64,000 nucleotides of DNA. Source: Glaciecola sp964195425 (GTDB lineage: Bacteria > Pseudomonadota > Gammaproteobacteria > Enterobacterales > Alteromonadaceae). Positions within the stretch are counted from its first letter, which is position 1; every line of letters starts with the position of its first letter. The notes beneath the pieces were generated by a model. That model was not told the DNA's origin and did not search any database. It worked only from the letters and a program-made list of their open reading frames with translations. Location: the NCBI GenBank assembly GCA_964195425.1, contig CAXMOM010000073.1:59998-123997 (forward strand), read 5' to 3'. The position numbers and the translations under genes were made by a program. Below are positions 18,313 through 26,898 of the stretch, piece by piece.

Positions 18313-18597
18313 TTACCTGCGAGCTGCAATGGCTTGCCATTTATTTAATTCTAACTGAGGCGCAACTGAGTTGAGAACTTGGTGCTTAAAAGCATCAAAA
18401 GTGGTGTACTCAAATTCTGTACTTGTGGCTAGTTCATTATATATTAATCTTAACTTTCGCATAGAAAAGAACGGGGCTATGTAAGGTGAGGTGTGCGCTG
18501 TCGAATGAGTCGATATCTGCTGCGCCGTTTTAATGTCACGCTTCGTTGCGCTGTACTCACCGAAATAATCATTATTTGGCAATACCGTTTCGTTCAT
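18313..18597 (-). CDS. Small protein of unknown function (94 aa)
   Basis: I do not recognise this protein. The frame has a strong ribosome site (AGGGAGA about 9 nt before the ATG at 18597), so it is likely expressed. The product is soluble-looking with no membrane segment and no cysteine. It is polar at the N-terminus (ETVLPNNDYFGEYSATKRD), with a more ordered C-terminal half containing FSMRKLRLIYNEL and a basic end (KWQAIAARR). It is isolated: about 520 bp of non-coding DNA upstream and the peptidase leader downstream. Confidence 0.55.
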   Translation of the reverse strand: MNETVLPNNDYFGEYSATKRDIKTAQQISTHSTAHTSPYIAPFFSMRKLRLIYNELATSTEFEYTTFDAFKHQVLNSVAPQLELNKWQAIAARR

Positions 18598-19120
18598 AAT
18601 ACTTTCTCCCTGTTTTATTATGCTATCTATATTAAGGGAAAATCGCCTGAAATGTTTATTACCAAATAGAATTAAAATGTATTTTTTATAACTTTTTTGT
18701 AGTTGTAATTCCCTGTTGTATTAAATCCGCTTTACGCTAACCAGTGTCAAATTATTGACGCTGGCTCAACATGAAAATTTAGTCTAAAAACCACTGTGTA
18801 TAAGCATATTAAGAATAACTATAAACATGAATCACTTAGCTTATCAAAAAATCTTAACTACCTGTTTTAATGCGATTTGATATTTTATAAAATAGAGTGC
18901 GATGACCATTTTTTTTCGCTTTATTTCTTTATAATCTTTGAGGTATTAAATAATTATATAGTGGGCTTTTAAAGCCTTTTATAACTTTATAATGTAACGA
19001 GTAGTTTGCCGAAAAGAAAAACTTTTCGTTTAATGTGGTATTGTTAAGGCGTGTATTTTCTTGTGCAGCAATAATAGAAAGCTCAGTGAAAATTAAAACC
19101 GTTTTAAACCCTTTCATCAA
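18598..19120. other. AT-rich intergenic stretch with one inverted repeat
   Basis: No supported gene in these 523 bp; a 63-codon leftward frame near 18929-19120 lacks a ribosome site and protein-like composition. A 10-bp inverted repeat with one G-T mismatch (CCAGTGTCAA at 18741-18750, TTGACGCTGG at 18755-18764, 4-nt centre) stands out. It is not followed by a T run on either strand and may be a regulator site. The promoter of the leftward 94-residue gene must lie in the left part. Confidence 0.5.
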
Positions 19121-20085
19121 ATGACATCAACATATGTCATTTTGATTGCTGTAGTCGGTTTATTGTCATTGTTTGTGCATATAACTTTACATTAACTTAT
19201 TGATAAACAAACAGAGTCGGCCAACACCCCTTCTCCACTTTTTATATCGATGCACGCGCTCTATTTTTCAGAGCTCCACAATGTCGAAGAAAATATACAA
19301 AAATAAATAATACATGCTAGAAATTTATTAGACCATTCTGCCGATAACCATACCCTGACAGGAACATTTTTACCTTTAGCTAAAGGTGAAATGCTAAATA
19401 GCTTTAATGTCGTTGTGAAGCAGTATGAAACTGAAAGTGTGGATCGTATAAATGATTTACAAACTGTTCAAAAATTTATACTCATCATTATTGTGGCAAT
19501 GCTTATTTTTTTGGGTGTTTCCGTTTTTAGGCTTATTTGGGTCAAATCGGAAAACTACACAAGACATTTAGAATCTGAAGTGAACAATGATTATTTAAGC
19601 GGAATACTGAACAGGCGTTCGTTTGGCGTTTTAGCTAAAACTGCAATTGCACTTAGCAGACGCTAGGACTCTGAGTTATCATTGATATTCTTTGACATTG
19701 ATGAATTCAAATTAATCAATGATCAATAGTGGCATAGCGCTGGTGACTTGGTAATTAAGCAGATGAGCGAGGTGCTCTCTAAAAATAGCAGAGGTTCAGA
19801 CTCTGTTCTAGGTTTGGTGGCGAGGAATTTGTAGTACTTCTGCCTCATACCACTATTGATGATGCATTGATTTTAGCTGACAAAATAAGAATCAATATTT
19901 GTAGTAAACCAATTGTAGTGGGCAAAACAGAAGTTTTAGTGAGTGTTAGTGCAGGTGACGCACAGTTTAACCACAACGATGTTAGCATAGAAAACACTTT
20001 TAAAAATGCAGATGAAGCTTTATACAAAGCAAAGAGTTCAGGACGAAATAGAGTTGAAAAATATAATGTCTTGCGTTCCACATAA
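19121..20085 (+). pseudogene. Decayed membrane-bound GGDEF diguanylate cyclase
   Basis: Remains of a gene for a cyclic di-GMP synthase. From ATG 19121 the frame gives an N-terminal membrane segment (VILIAVVGLLSLFVHI). In-frame stops then fall at 19193, 19304, 19664 and 19727, with a second membrane segment near 19465-19540 and the GGDEF start NDYLSGILNRRSF and FFDIDEFKLIND in between. A frameshift around 19790-19810 moves the rest into the next frame: FGGEEFVVLLP (the GGEEF active site) and the C-terminal NADEALYKAKSSGRNRVE. Four stops and one frameshift make it non-functional. It lies directly before sbcB. Confidence 0.85.
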
Positions 20086-20116
20086 ATCACAGCAATCACT
20101 TGCAGAGAAAACATAA

Positions 20117-21586
20117 ATGACAAATGAAACTCAAGAAACCATTCTCTGGCACGATTATGAAACTTTCGGTGTAAACCCAAGGGTTGATTTTCCGGTTCAA
20201 TTTGCCGCTATTCGAACAAATTTAGAATTAGACGTGCTAGACAACCAAGCGAATATCGACTGGTTGTGTAAAATGCCGCTCGATTACTTACCCCATCCAA
20301 AAGCATGTTTAGTAACGGGTATTACGCCCTCCTACAGTCTAACTAAAGGCTTGTCTGAACCGGCATTTGCAAATAAAATATATCATCAAATGAGTCAATC
20401 AAACACCTGTGTAGCTGGCTATAACAGTATGCGATTTGATGAAGAAGTCACTCGCCATTTGTTTTTTCGAAATTTATTCCCTGTATACGAACGAGAGTTT
20501 AAGAATAATAATTCTAGGTGGGATGTGATTGACTTAGTACGCGCTTGTTATGCGCTGAGGCCTGAAGGAATTAATTGGCCTTTTTATGATGATGGCAAAC
20601 CTTGTTTTAAATTGGAAGAGCTCACCAAAGCTAACGACATAGGACATGAGGTTGCTCATAATGCGCTTAGTGATGTGCATGCAACTATTGGTATCGCAAA
20701 ACTGATTAAGACAAAACAGCCCAAGCTATATGACTACTATTGGCAACTCCGCAATAAACATCAAGTTAACGATATGTTGCAGCAATTTCAAAACAATATA
20801 TTTGTGCATATAAGTGGATTTATCGCAAGCTCGCAGGGTTGCTGTAGCTTGATTATGCCAGTGTGTTTGCACCCTAGCAATAAAAATGCGGTGTTGTGTA
20901 TTGATTTGCTTAAACCGATAGATTTATTTGAAGAAAATAACATTCAAAAATTACAGCACGGTTTGTTTGCAAAAACCTCATTAGATGAGGGCAATGCGCA
21001 CCCAAGTGCTGAGTCTCCTCGTATATACAACATTGCGGTAAACAAATGCCCATTTGTTGCACCTATTAAAACATTGTCTGCGGCTAGAACGATTGAATTG
21101 GGCATTAATTTATCTATCGCTACCCAACATTACAAACGTTTAGCACAACTACCCTTTTTAAAAGAGTTATGCACAAACGTTTACACGCAAGATGAAGCTA
21201 AGCCAGTGCCCAATAATATTGACGAACAACTATATACTAGTGGATTCCCGTCGCCAGCCGATACCCACCTTATGGACACCGTGAGACAAGCTTTACCTGA
21301 ACAACTTACGATTTATAGTGGTAAATTTGAAAGTGAATTATTAAACAAATTACTGTTTAGATATCGCGCACGAAACTATCCTAGTTTGTTAGACGAACAA
21401 GAAATGAAACTGTGGCAACAACACGTAGAAGATAGATTGACCCTAGGCGGCAAAACAAGCTGTCTCTCGTTAGAAGAATACTTATTGTCGATTGACGAAT
21501 TAAGTCAAGAATATCAACAACACACTGAAAAGATGAAAATCTTACAGGCTTTAAAACACTATGCGCAACAGTTAACAGGGATGTAG
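20117..21586 (+). CDS. sbcB: Exodeoxyribonuclease I
   Basis: Single-strand 3'-5' DNA exonuclease used in recombination and mismatch repair. It has 489 residues, near the E. coli length. The N-terminal DEDDh domain shows HDYETFGVNPRVDFPVQFAAIRT (catalytic D and E), the middle GYNSMRFDEEVTRHLFFRN, and HNALSDVHATIGIAKL. The C-terminal SH3-like and helical parts follow. Start at ATG 20117 with AGAG upstream. It follows the dead GGDEF gene and precedes the two FapA-like genes. Confidence 0.95.
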   Translation: MTNETQETILWHDYETFGVNPRVDFPVQFAAIRTNLELDVLDNQANIDWLCKMPLDYLPHPKACLVTGITPSYSLTKGLSEPAFANKIYHQMSQSNTCVAGYNSMRFDEEVTRHLFFRNLFPVYEREFKNNNSRWDVIDLVRACYALRPEGINWPFYDDGKPCFKLEELTKANDIGHEVAHNALSDVHATIGIAKLIKTKQPKLYDYYWQLRNKHQVNDMLQQFQNNIFVHISGFIASSQGCCSLIMPVCLHPSNKNAVLCIDLLKPIDLFEENNIQKLQHGLFAKTSLDEGNAHPSAESPRIYNIAVNKCPFVAPIKTLSAARTIELGINLSIATQHYKRLAQLPFLKELCTNVYTQDEAKPVPNNIDEQLYTSGFPSPADTHLMDTVRQALPEQLTIYSGKFESELLNKLLFRYRARNYPSLLDEQEMKLWQQHVEDRLTLGGKTSCLSLEEYLLSIDELSQEYQQHTEKMKILQALKHYAQQLTGM

Positions 21587-21628
21587 GGCAATGCATTTAT
21601 TCACAGAATAATAGATACAAAGGTTTTT

Positions 21629-23272
21629 ATGAAGGGACTAGAGTTAACGCTAACCCCGAACAAAAGAGATGTTGTCATCAAAATTGAGCCTCTCTTGCTA
21701 AACACTAACATTGAGGCTAAAACGCTTTTTCAGGTATACAATCAGTCTGAATTTTCAGGCTATTATATCGATGAAAGTGCTCTTTTTTCGGTTTGTGAAG
21801 CGCTTAAAGATGCTATAGAAATGGACGAAATGTCGCCTATTCAAAAGACGATTGCTCATGCAAAAGATGCAGAAATAGAAATCACCATTGCTGGCGATAA
21901 AGTGTCAGCAGAACTTACACTAATCTCACCCTACATGGGCAAACTACCTTCTTTAGAAGATATATACAGTATATTAAAACAACATGATGTTTCCAAAGGA
22001 ATTAGTAAAAAACGAATAGGTAAACTTATTCAAAGCGCCTCCGGTCAGCAAGGCGGGAGACATTTCACTGATCTGGTAGCAAAAGGCTTGCTGCCTCGCG
22101 GTGGCAAAAATTCTTACATTAAAGCGCTCGTTCCATGTGCACTAGAAAGAGTGTTAATACCAAAATACGCCGTAGATGACAAAATTGATATGCGCGATTT
22201 TGGCGATATTTTATGTGTGAAAAAAAATGAAGCAGTTGCTCGCAGAATAGCCCCTACAAATGGACGTATTGGATTTACCGTAACGGGTAAAGAACTCTTA
22301 CCAGAAGTTGGAGAATGGCAGGAAATAAAGTTAGGCAACCACGTTTGTATTGACAAATCAGATGAAAATTTAGTGCTGGCCACAATTGAAGGTTTACCGA
22401 AAGTCACTAGTTCGAGCATTGAAGTTGATAATGTCTATGTAGTGAAAGGCGTCAATGTATCTACAGGTAACGTAAATTTTGACGGTTCAATAATTGTAAA
22501 CGGCGATATAACCGAAAAAATGCAGGTAACTGCTAGCGGTGATATAACAGTTAACGGCTTCGTTGAATCGGCCCACATAAAAGCCGGTGGCGATATTATA
22601 GTTGTTCAAGGCGCAAGTGGAAAATTGCAAAACCTTGATTGTGAATTTATAGCAAGGGGCAGCATTTATATTGGTCATGCCCAAGGCGTTAATATAAAGG
22701 CAAATAAAGATCTTATTGTCGACAAGCAACTTGCATATTCGCATATTAAGTGCAATGGAAATATTACTATTGGGAAAATTGACAACCCAATCGGTAAACT
22801 ATTTGCCAGCACGGTTATTTGCTCAAAAGCAATTAGGGCGGGTCATCTTGGCGCAATATCAGGTAGCAGTTTAGTAATAGACTATACTCAAAGTCATAGC
22901 GCTGCACTTAAAACGCACGAACGTCTTACCTCGGAATATGAAAAACTAGCCTCTAAAAATGCTGACCATGAAATAACCATAGCAAAAATTAACAATCGTA
23001 ACCCGAGTAAAGCATTACAAGAAAAGATTAGGTTAATGAATGAGGAATTACAACTAGAGCGAGTATTTCTAAATTGGCTGCGTATTAATGTTGAAGAAAG
23101 TAAAGAACAATTAGATAGTTTTGATCGAAATGCCAAAGTAATAGCCACTCGGGGTATGCATTCTGGCGTAACAATCAAATTACATAAAAAGCAATGGCTA
23201 GCTAAAAAAGAATATGGTAAATGCCTAATCACTTTAGAAAGCAAAGATTGGATATACACCCCATTGGCTTAA
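21629..23272 (+). CDS. FapA-like (DUF342) protein, paralogue 1
   Basis: A 547-residue cytoplasmic protein of the FapA/DUF342 family, known as polymer-forming, beta-helical proteins in some flagellar and polar-localisation systems. An N-terminal FapA domain (about 1-230, with the marker DMRDFGDILCVKKNEAVARRIAPTNGRIG) precedes a right-handed beta-helix region (about 250-420) rich in repeated G-D-I turns such as IVNGDITEKMQ and ASGDITVNG. A probable coiled-coil follows (about 420-500). No flagellar genes are nearby. AAAGG lies 7 nt before the ATG. It is closely similar in order and sequence to the next gene. Confidence 0.85.
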   Translation: MKGLELTLTPNKRDVVIKIEPLLLNTNIEAKTLFQVYNQSEFSGYYIDESALFSVCEALKDAIEMDEMSPIQKTIAHAKDAEIEITIAGDKVSAELTLISPYMGKLPSLEDIYSILKQHDVSKGISKKRIGKLIQSASGQQGGRHFTDLVAKGLLPRGGKNSYIKALVPCALERVLIPKYAVDDKIDMRDFGDILCVKKNEAVARRIAPTNGRIGFTVTGKELLPEVGEWQEIKLGNHVCIDKSDENLVLATIEGLPKVTSSSIEVDNVYVVKGVNVSTGNVNFDGSIIVNGDITEKMQVTASGDITVNGFVESAHIKAGGDIIVVQGASGKLQNLDCEFIARGSIYIGHAQGVNIKANKDLIVDKQLAYSHIKCNGNITIGKIDNPIGKLFASTVICSKAIRAGHLGAISGSSLVIDYTQSHSAALKTHERLTSEYEKLASKNADHEITIAKINNRNPSKALQEKIRLMNEELQLERVFLNWLRINVEESKEQLDSFDRNAKVIATRGMHSGVTIKLHKKQWLAKKEYGKCLITLESKDWIYTPLA

Positions 23273-23428
23273 AAAAAATCTTCGCAACTGTCTATTAAAG
23301 AAGCTAAGCACTTCAAGTATTTAACTTTTCCTACCAATCGCCGATAATAAATACAAAGGCGGACTATTAGGCATGAAATTGCCTATACCCATAATCACTT
23401 TGCAAAATAAAGTTGAGATATTGAGTTT

Positions 23429-25099
23429 ATGAAAGGCGTATCACTTTTCTGCAGCGATGACAAAAAACAGCTATCAATAACCGTCGAGCCTCTTTTATTT
23501 GAGGGGGTTTTTAGTATTGAGACTTTAACAGCCTTTATTACTGAGACTGAGACTGAAGCTGACTCTGAAACACAACTTTCAGATTTCACGCTATGTGAAG
23601 ATAGCGTGCTTTCTTTGAGTGATGAAATTACTTTGGCCGTTTCTGAAAACAACAATAATGTACTAGAAAAACTCATTGGTGAAAAGAAGCAGCCAAGCAT
23701 ATTCATCGCAATTAGTGACGACAATATGTCGGCCACTATGACCATTATTAAGCGTTCGGACTCTGACATTCCCGACATAAAAGATTTAGTAGACGATGCA
23801 AAGCAGCAAGGAATAAACAAAGGTTTTAGCAAAAAGCGCGTCATAAAATTGCTTCAGCAGGTCATAAACGCCGAGGTAGGCGAAGAGCTTACAGTGACCA
23901 TTGCAAAAGGCTTACCCGCGAGAAGTGGTAAAGATTCTTTTATTAAACCTTTAGTTCCCAATGCTCTTGATCGCATACTTGCTCCCCAAAAAATAGATGG
24001 TAACAAGGTAGATATGCGCGACTTAGGCGATATACTCTGCGTTAAAATGAATGCTCCCGTAGCACAAATAATTGCACCTTCTAATGGGCGTTCAGGAATG
24101 TCCGTTAAGGGCGAAATGATCCCCTCTTCACCCGGCGAGTGGAAAAAAATAACAATGGGATCCAATACTGCCACATCACCGAATAACGAGAACATCATTA
24201 TTGCGGCAGTTGCAGGGCAGCCAAAGTTTGAAAATGGCGTGATGTTTATAGATGACACGTTTACCGCTCCAAAAGGAGTCAATGTTGGTACGGGTAACAT
24301 AAAATACGACGGTGCGGTGATTGTAAACGGTGATGTAACCGAAAATATGGAGATTGTTGCTAAAGGCGATATCACCATTAACGGATTTGTTGAATCTGCT
24401 TTTATTCGCTCCGGCGGTGATATTATTATAACTAAAGGCGCATCGGGCAAAATGCACGATGAAGACTGCCGACTGATTGCCAGTGGCAGCATTTACATTC
24501 AACATGCTCAAGGGCTCGACATAATTGCTGGAAAAGACGTAAATGTGGCAAAACAACTAGCTTACTCAAGAGTTAATGCCAAAGGCAGAGTTACGGTTGG
24601 TGCTATAGACGACCCTACGGGGAGCTTATTTGCTAGTACCATTAATTGTTGTTCATCACTTAAAGCGGGCAGTATAGGCGCAATTTCTGGTAGTACCCTG
24701 ACGATAGATTTCAGCGAAGGTTATAACCTCTTATGCAATAAATACGACGCCCTTATAGGATTTATTAGACAGTTAACGATGACTAATGCTACTCACGAGA
24801 TGAAATTATCACGTGTTAATGTCAAACAAGTGCCCGCACATATACAAAAGCAGTTATTAGCGCTAAATGACGAACTTGAAGCCGAACGCGCTTTATTAGG
24901 TTGGTTAAGAAAAGCTCTAGAAGAATTGCAAAACCGTAAGCGTGAATATGAAATTAATGCGCTTGTTATTGCCAATAAAGAGTTATTCCCAGGCGTAATA
25001 GTAAAATTAAACAAAAAAATATGGCGCAGTAATAAAGAGTACCAGCAATGTTGTGTTGCTTTAGATGAAGGTAATTGGCAATACCGTCCCCTCATATAA
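23429..25099 (+). CDS. FapA-like (DUF342) protein, paralogue 2
   Basis: A 556-residue tandem paralogue of the preceding gene, sharing the FapA marker (VDMRDLGDILCVKMNAPVAQIIAPSNGRSG), the beta-helix turns (IVNGDVTENME, AKGDITINGFVESA), LIASGSIYIQHAQG and the C-terminal coiled-coil. The first 100 residues diverge most and are more acidic here (ETETEADSETQ), so binding partners may differ. The 156-bp gap to paralogue 1 contains a remnant of paralogue 1's leader. A LiuR-type control region begins about 150 bp downstream. Function unknown beyond the family's structural role. Confidence 0.85.
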   Translation: MKGVSLFCSDDKKQLSITVEPLLFEGVFSIETLTAFITETETEADSETQLSDFTLCEDSVLSLSDEITLAVSENNNNVLEKLIGEKKQPSIFIAISDDNMSATMTIIKRSDSDIPDIKDLVDDAKQQGINKGFSKKRVIKLLQQVINAEVGEELTVTIAKGLPARSGKDSFIKPLVPNALDRILAPQKIDGNKVDMRDLGDILCVKMNAPVAQIIAPSNGRSGMSVKGEMIPSSPGEWKKITMGSNTATSPNNENIIIAAVAGQPKFENGVMFIDDTFTAPKGVNVGTGNIKYDGAVIVNGDVTENMEIVAKGDITINGFVESAFIRSGGDIIITKGASGKMHDEDCRLIASGSIYIQHAQGLDIIAGKDVNVAKQLAYSRVNAKGRVTVGAIDDPTGSLFASTINCCSSLKAGSIGAISGSTLTIDFSEGYNLLCNKYDALIGFIRQLTMTNATHEMKLSRVNVKQVPAHIQKQLLALNDELEAERALLGWLRKALEELQNRKREYEINALVIANKELFPGVIVKLNKKIWRSNKEYQQCCVALDEGNWQYRPLI

Positions 25100-25245
25100 A
25101 AAAATTATACAAATTTGCACCAATCCCTAACCCATTTCTGGGCGAGGCGGACATTTTAGTTCTCGTATTTATGTGTTACCTCTGCTAATCCATACTAAGC
25201 GGTCAATATTACAAAGCTTTCCGTCTAAAATATAACAACACCTGA

Positions 25246-25285
25246 TTTACGTTTACGTTAACTTGACTTTACGTAAACGTAAAGT
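25246..25285 (+). promoter_or_regulatory. Two LiuR-type operator boxes before liuR
   Basis: A perfect inverted repeat, ACTTTACGT-aa-ACGTAAAGT, occupies 25266-25285. A second, imperfect copy (TTTACGT-tt-ACGTTAAC) lies directly upstream at about 25246-25262. A -35-like TTGACT at 25263-25268 overlaps the join, so MerR-type binding would sit in the promoter spacer. Both boxes share the ACGT-nn-ACGT core. Autoregulation by the LiuR protein encoded just downstream is the obvious reading, based on known LiuR regulons. Confidence 0.75.
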
Positions 25286-25322
25286 AAGATTGTTATATTG
25301 TCTTTAACGAGTTGTCACAAAA

Positions 25323-25715
25323 ATGTCATTGCAAACATTCAGTATTGGCGAATTATCCAAGTTTTTTGATATTACGCCGCGATCTATTCGCTTTTATGAA
25401 GAACAGCGTCTTTTGGTACCCGAAAGAAGAGGTCAAACACGCGTCTATTATGTTAAAGATAAAGTCAGATTGAAATTGATCCTCCGTGGTAAACGATTAG
25501 GTTTTTCATTAGCCGAAATTAGTACACTTTTTGAACTCTATGATACTAACCCAAACTCTGCAGCTCAGCTTGAAACGATGCTGCAACTTACCAAAACTAA
25601 ACGTGCAGTATTAGAACAACAGCTTAACGACATTCAAATGTTAATGAATGAACTTGATGAAGTTGAATCTCGCTGCGAAGAAGAACTTAACGACATAAAA
25701 AGAGGTGTTGCATGA
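25323..25715 (+). CDS. liuR: MerR-family regulator of leucine catabolism
   Basis: A 130-residue MerR regulator. The N-terminal winged helix-turn-helix reads SIGELSKFFDITPRSIRFYEEQRLLVPERRGQTRVY, and the central coiled-coil dimerisation helix covers the rest. There is no cysteine-rich metal site. Its position as first gene of the liu operon, with the ATGA overlap into liuA, and the palindromes upstream identify it as LiuR, which represses branched-chain amino acid degradation genes in gammaproteobacteria. The ribosome site is weak. Confidence 0.92.
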   Translation: MSLQTFSIGELSKFFDITPRSIRFYEEQRLLVPERRGQTRVYYVKDKVRLKLILRGKRLGFSLAEISTLFELYDTNPNSAAQLETMLQLTKTKRAVLEQQLNDIQMLMNELDEVESRCEEELNDIKRGVA

Positions 25716-26884
25716 TAACCGCGCCCTATCCCACGCTAAACTTTGGACTTGGTGAAGATATAGATATGCTAAGAGAGCATGTGTATAACTTTGCACAAAA
25801 TGAAATTGCCCCACTCGCGGCAAAAGCAGATGAAAACAATCAGTTTCCTAACGAATTATGGTCTAAGTTTGGCGATATGGGTTTGTTAGGGGTAACGGTT
25901 AGCGAAGAGTTTGGTGGCTCAGATATGGGCTATTTAGCGCATACCATAGCCATGGAAGAAATTAGTCGTGCGTCTGCTGGGATTGGTCTAAGTTATGGAG
26001 CTCATTCAAATCTGTGTGTAAACCAGTTAGCCAAAAACGGTACTCAAGCCCAAAAAGAAAAATACCTTACCAAACTGGTTAGTGGTGAGCATATTGGTGC
26101 GCTTGCTAAGAGCGAGCCAAATGCCGGTTCGGATGTAGTTAGCATGAAGCTTAGAGCCGATAAGAAAGGTGATAAATACATCCTTAACGGCAATAAAATG
26201 TGGATTACGAATGGTCCCGATGCGCATACTTTTATTATTTATGCTAAAACCGATACATCTGCAGGTTCAAAAGGTATTACCGCTTTTATTGTCGAAAAAA
26301 ATACTCCTGGATTTAGTCAGGCGCAAAAACTCGACAAACTAGGCATGCGCTCTTCCAATACCTGTGAACTTGTATTTGAAGATGCTGAAGTATCCGAAGA
26401 GAATATCTTGGGCCAAATAGGTGGCGGTGTTCGTGTGCTCATGAGTGGTCTTGATTACGAGCGACTAGTGCTGTCAGGTGGACCGCTAGGTATTATGCAA
26501 GCCACCATGGATTCTGTTGTGCCTTACATTCACGATCGTAAACAGTTTGGGCAATCCATTGGTGAGTTTCAGCTAGTACAAGGCAAAGTGGCAGACATGT
26601 ATACCCAAATGAATGCTGCACGCGCATACGTGTATACCGTTGCACGTTCATGTGATCGCGGCGAAACTACGCGTAAAGATGCAGCGGGTGCTATTTTATA
26701 CTCTGCCGAACTTGCCACCAAAATGGCACTGGATTCGATTCAATTATTAGGCGGCAATGGCTACATTAACGATTACCCTACTGGGCGTTTATTGCGAGAT
26801 GCAAAGCTTTATGAAATTGGTGCCGGCACTTCTGAAATACGACGTATGCTAATTGGTAGAGAACTCTTCAACGAATCAAAATAA
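25712..26884 (+). CDS. liuA: Isovaleryl-CoA dehydrogenase
   Basis: FAD-dependent acyl-CoA dehydrogenase that oxidises isovaleryl-CoA to 3-methylcrotonyl-CoA, passing electrons to ETF. It has 390 residues. The segment GLDYERLVLSGGP carries the internal catalytic Glu typical of isovaleryl-CoA dehydrogenases (other acyl-CoA dehydrogenases have it near the C-terminus). FAD-binding MWITNGPDAHTFIIYAKT and the C-terminal IGAGTSEIRRMLIGR are present. Its start overlaps the liuR stop. Confidence 0.95.
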   Translation: MITAPYPTLNFGLGEDIDMLREHVYNFAQNEIAPLAAKADENNQFPNELWSKFGDMGLLGVTVSEEFGGSDMGYLAHTIAMEEISRASAGIGLSYGAHSNLCVNQLAKNGTQAQKEKYLTKLVSGEHIGALAKSEPNAGSDVVSMKLRADKKGDKYILNGNKMWITNGPDAHTFIIYAKTDTSAGSKGITAFIVEKNTPGFSQAQKLDKLGMRSSNTCELVFEDAEVSEENILGQIGGGVRVLMSGLDYERLVLSGGPLGIMQATMDSVVPYIHDRKQFGQSIGEFQLVQGKVADMYTQMNAARAYVYTVARSCDRGETTRKDAAGAILYSAELATKMALDSIQLLGGNGYINDYPTGRLLRDAKLYEIGAGTSEIRRMLIGRELFNESK

Positions 26885-26898
26885 CTGGGGATTCTTAA

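Noticed and set aside
18929..19120. 63-codon leftward frame
   Set aside because: No ribosome site and low protein-like character; ends against the GGDEF pseudogene.
23395..24556. Long antisense frames in the FapA-like genes (149, 212 and 126 codons)
   Set aside because: They are shadows of well-supported coding regions, serine/threonine-rich without motifs.
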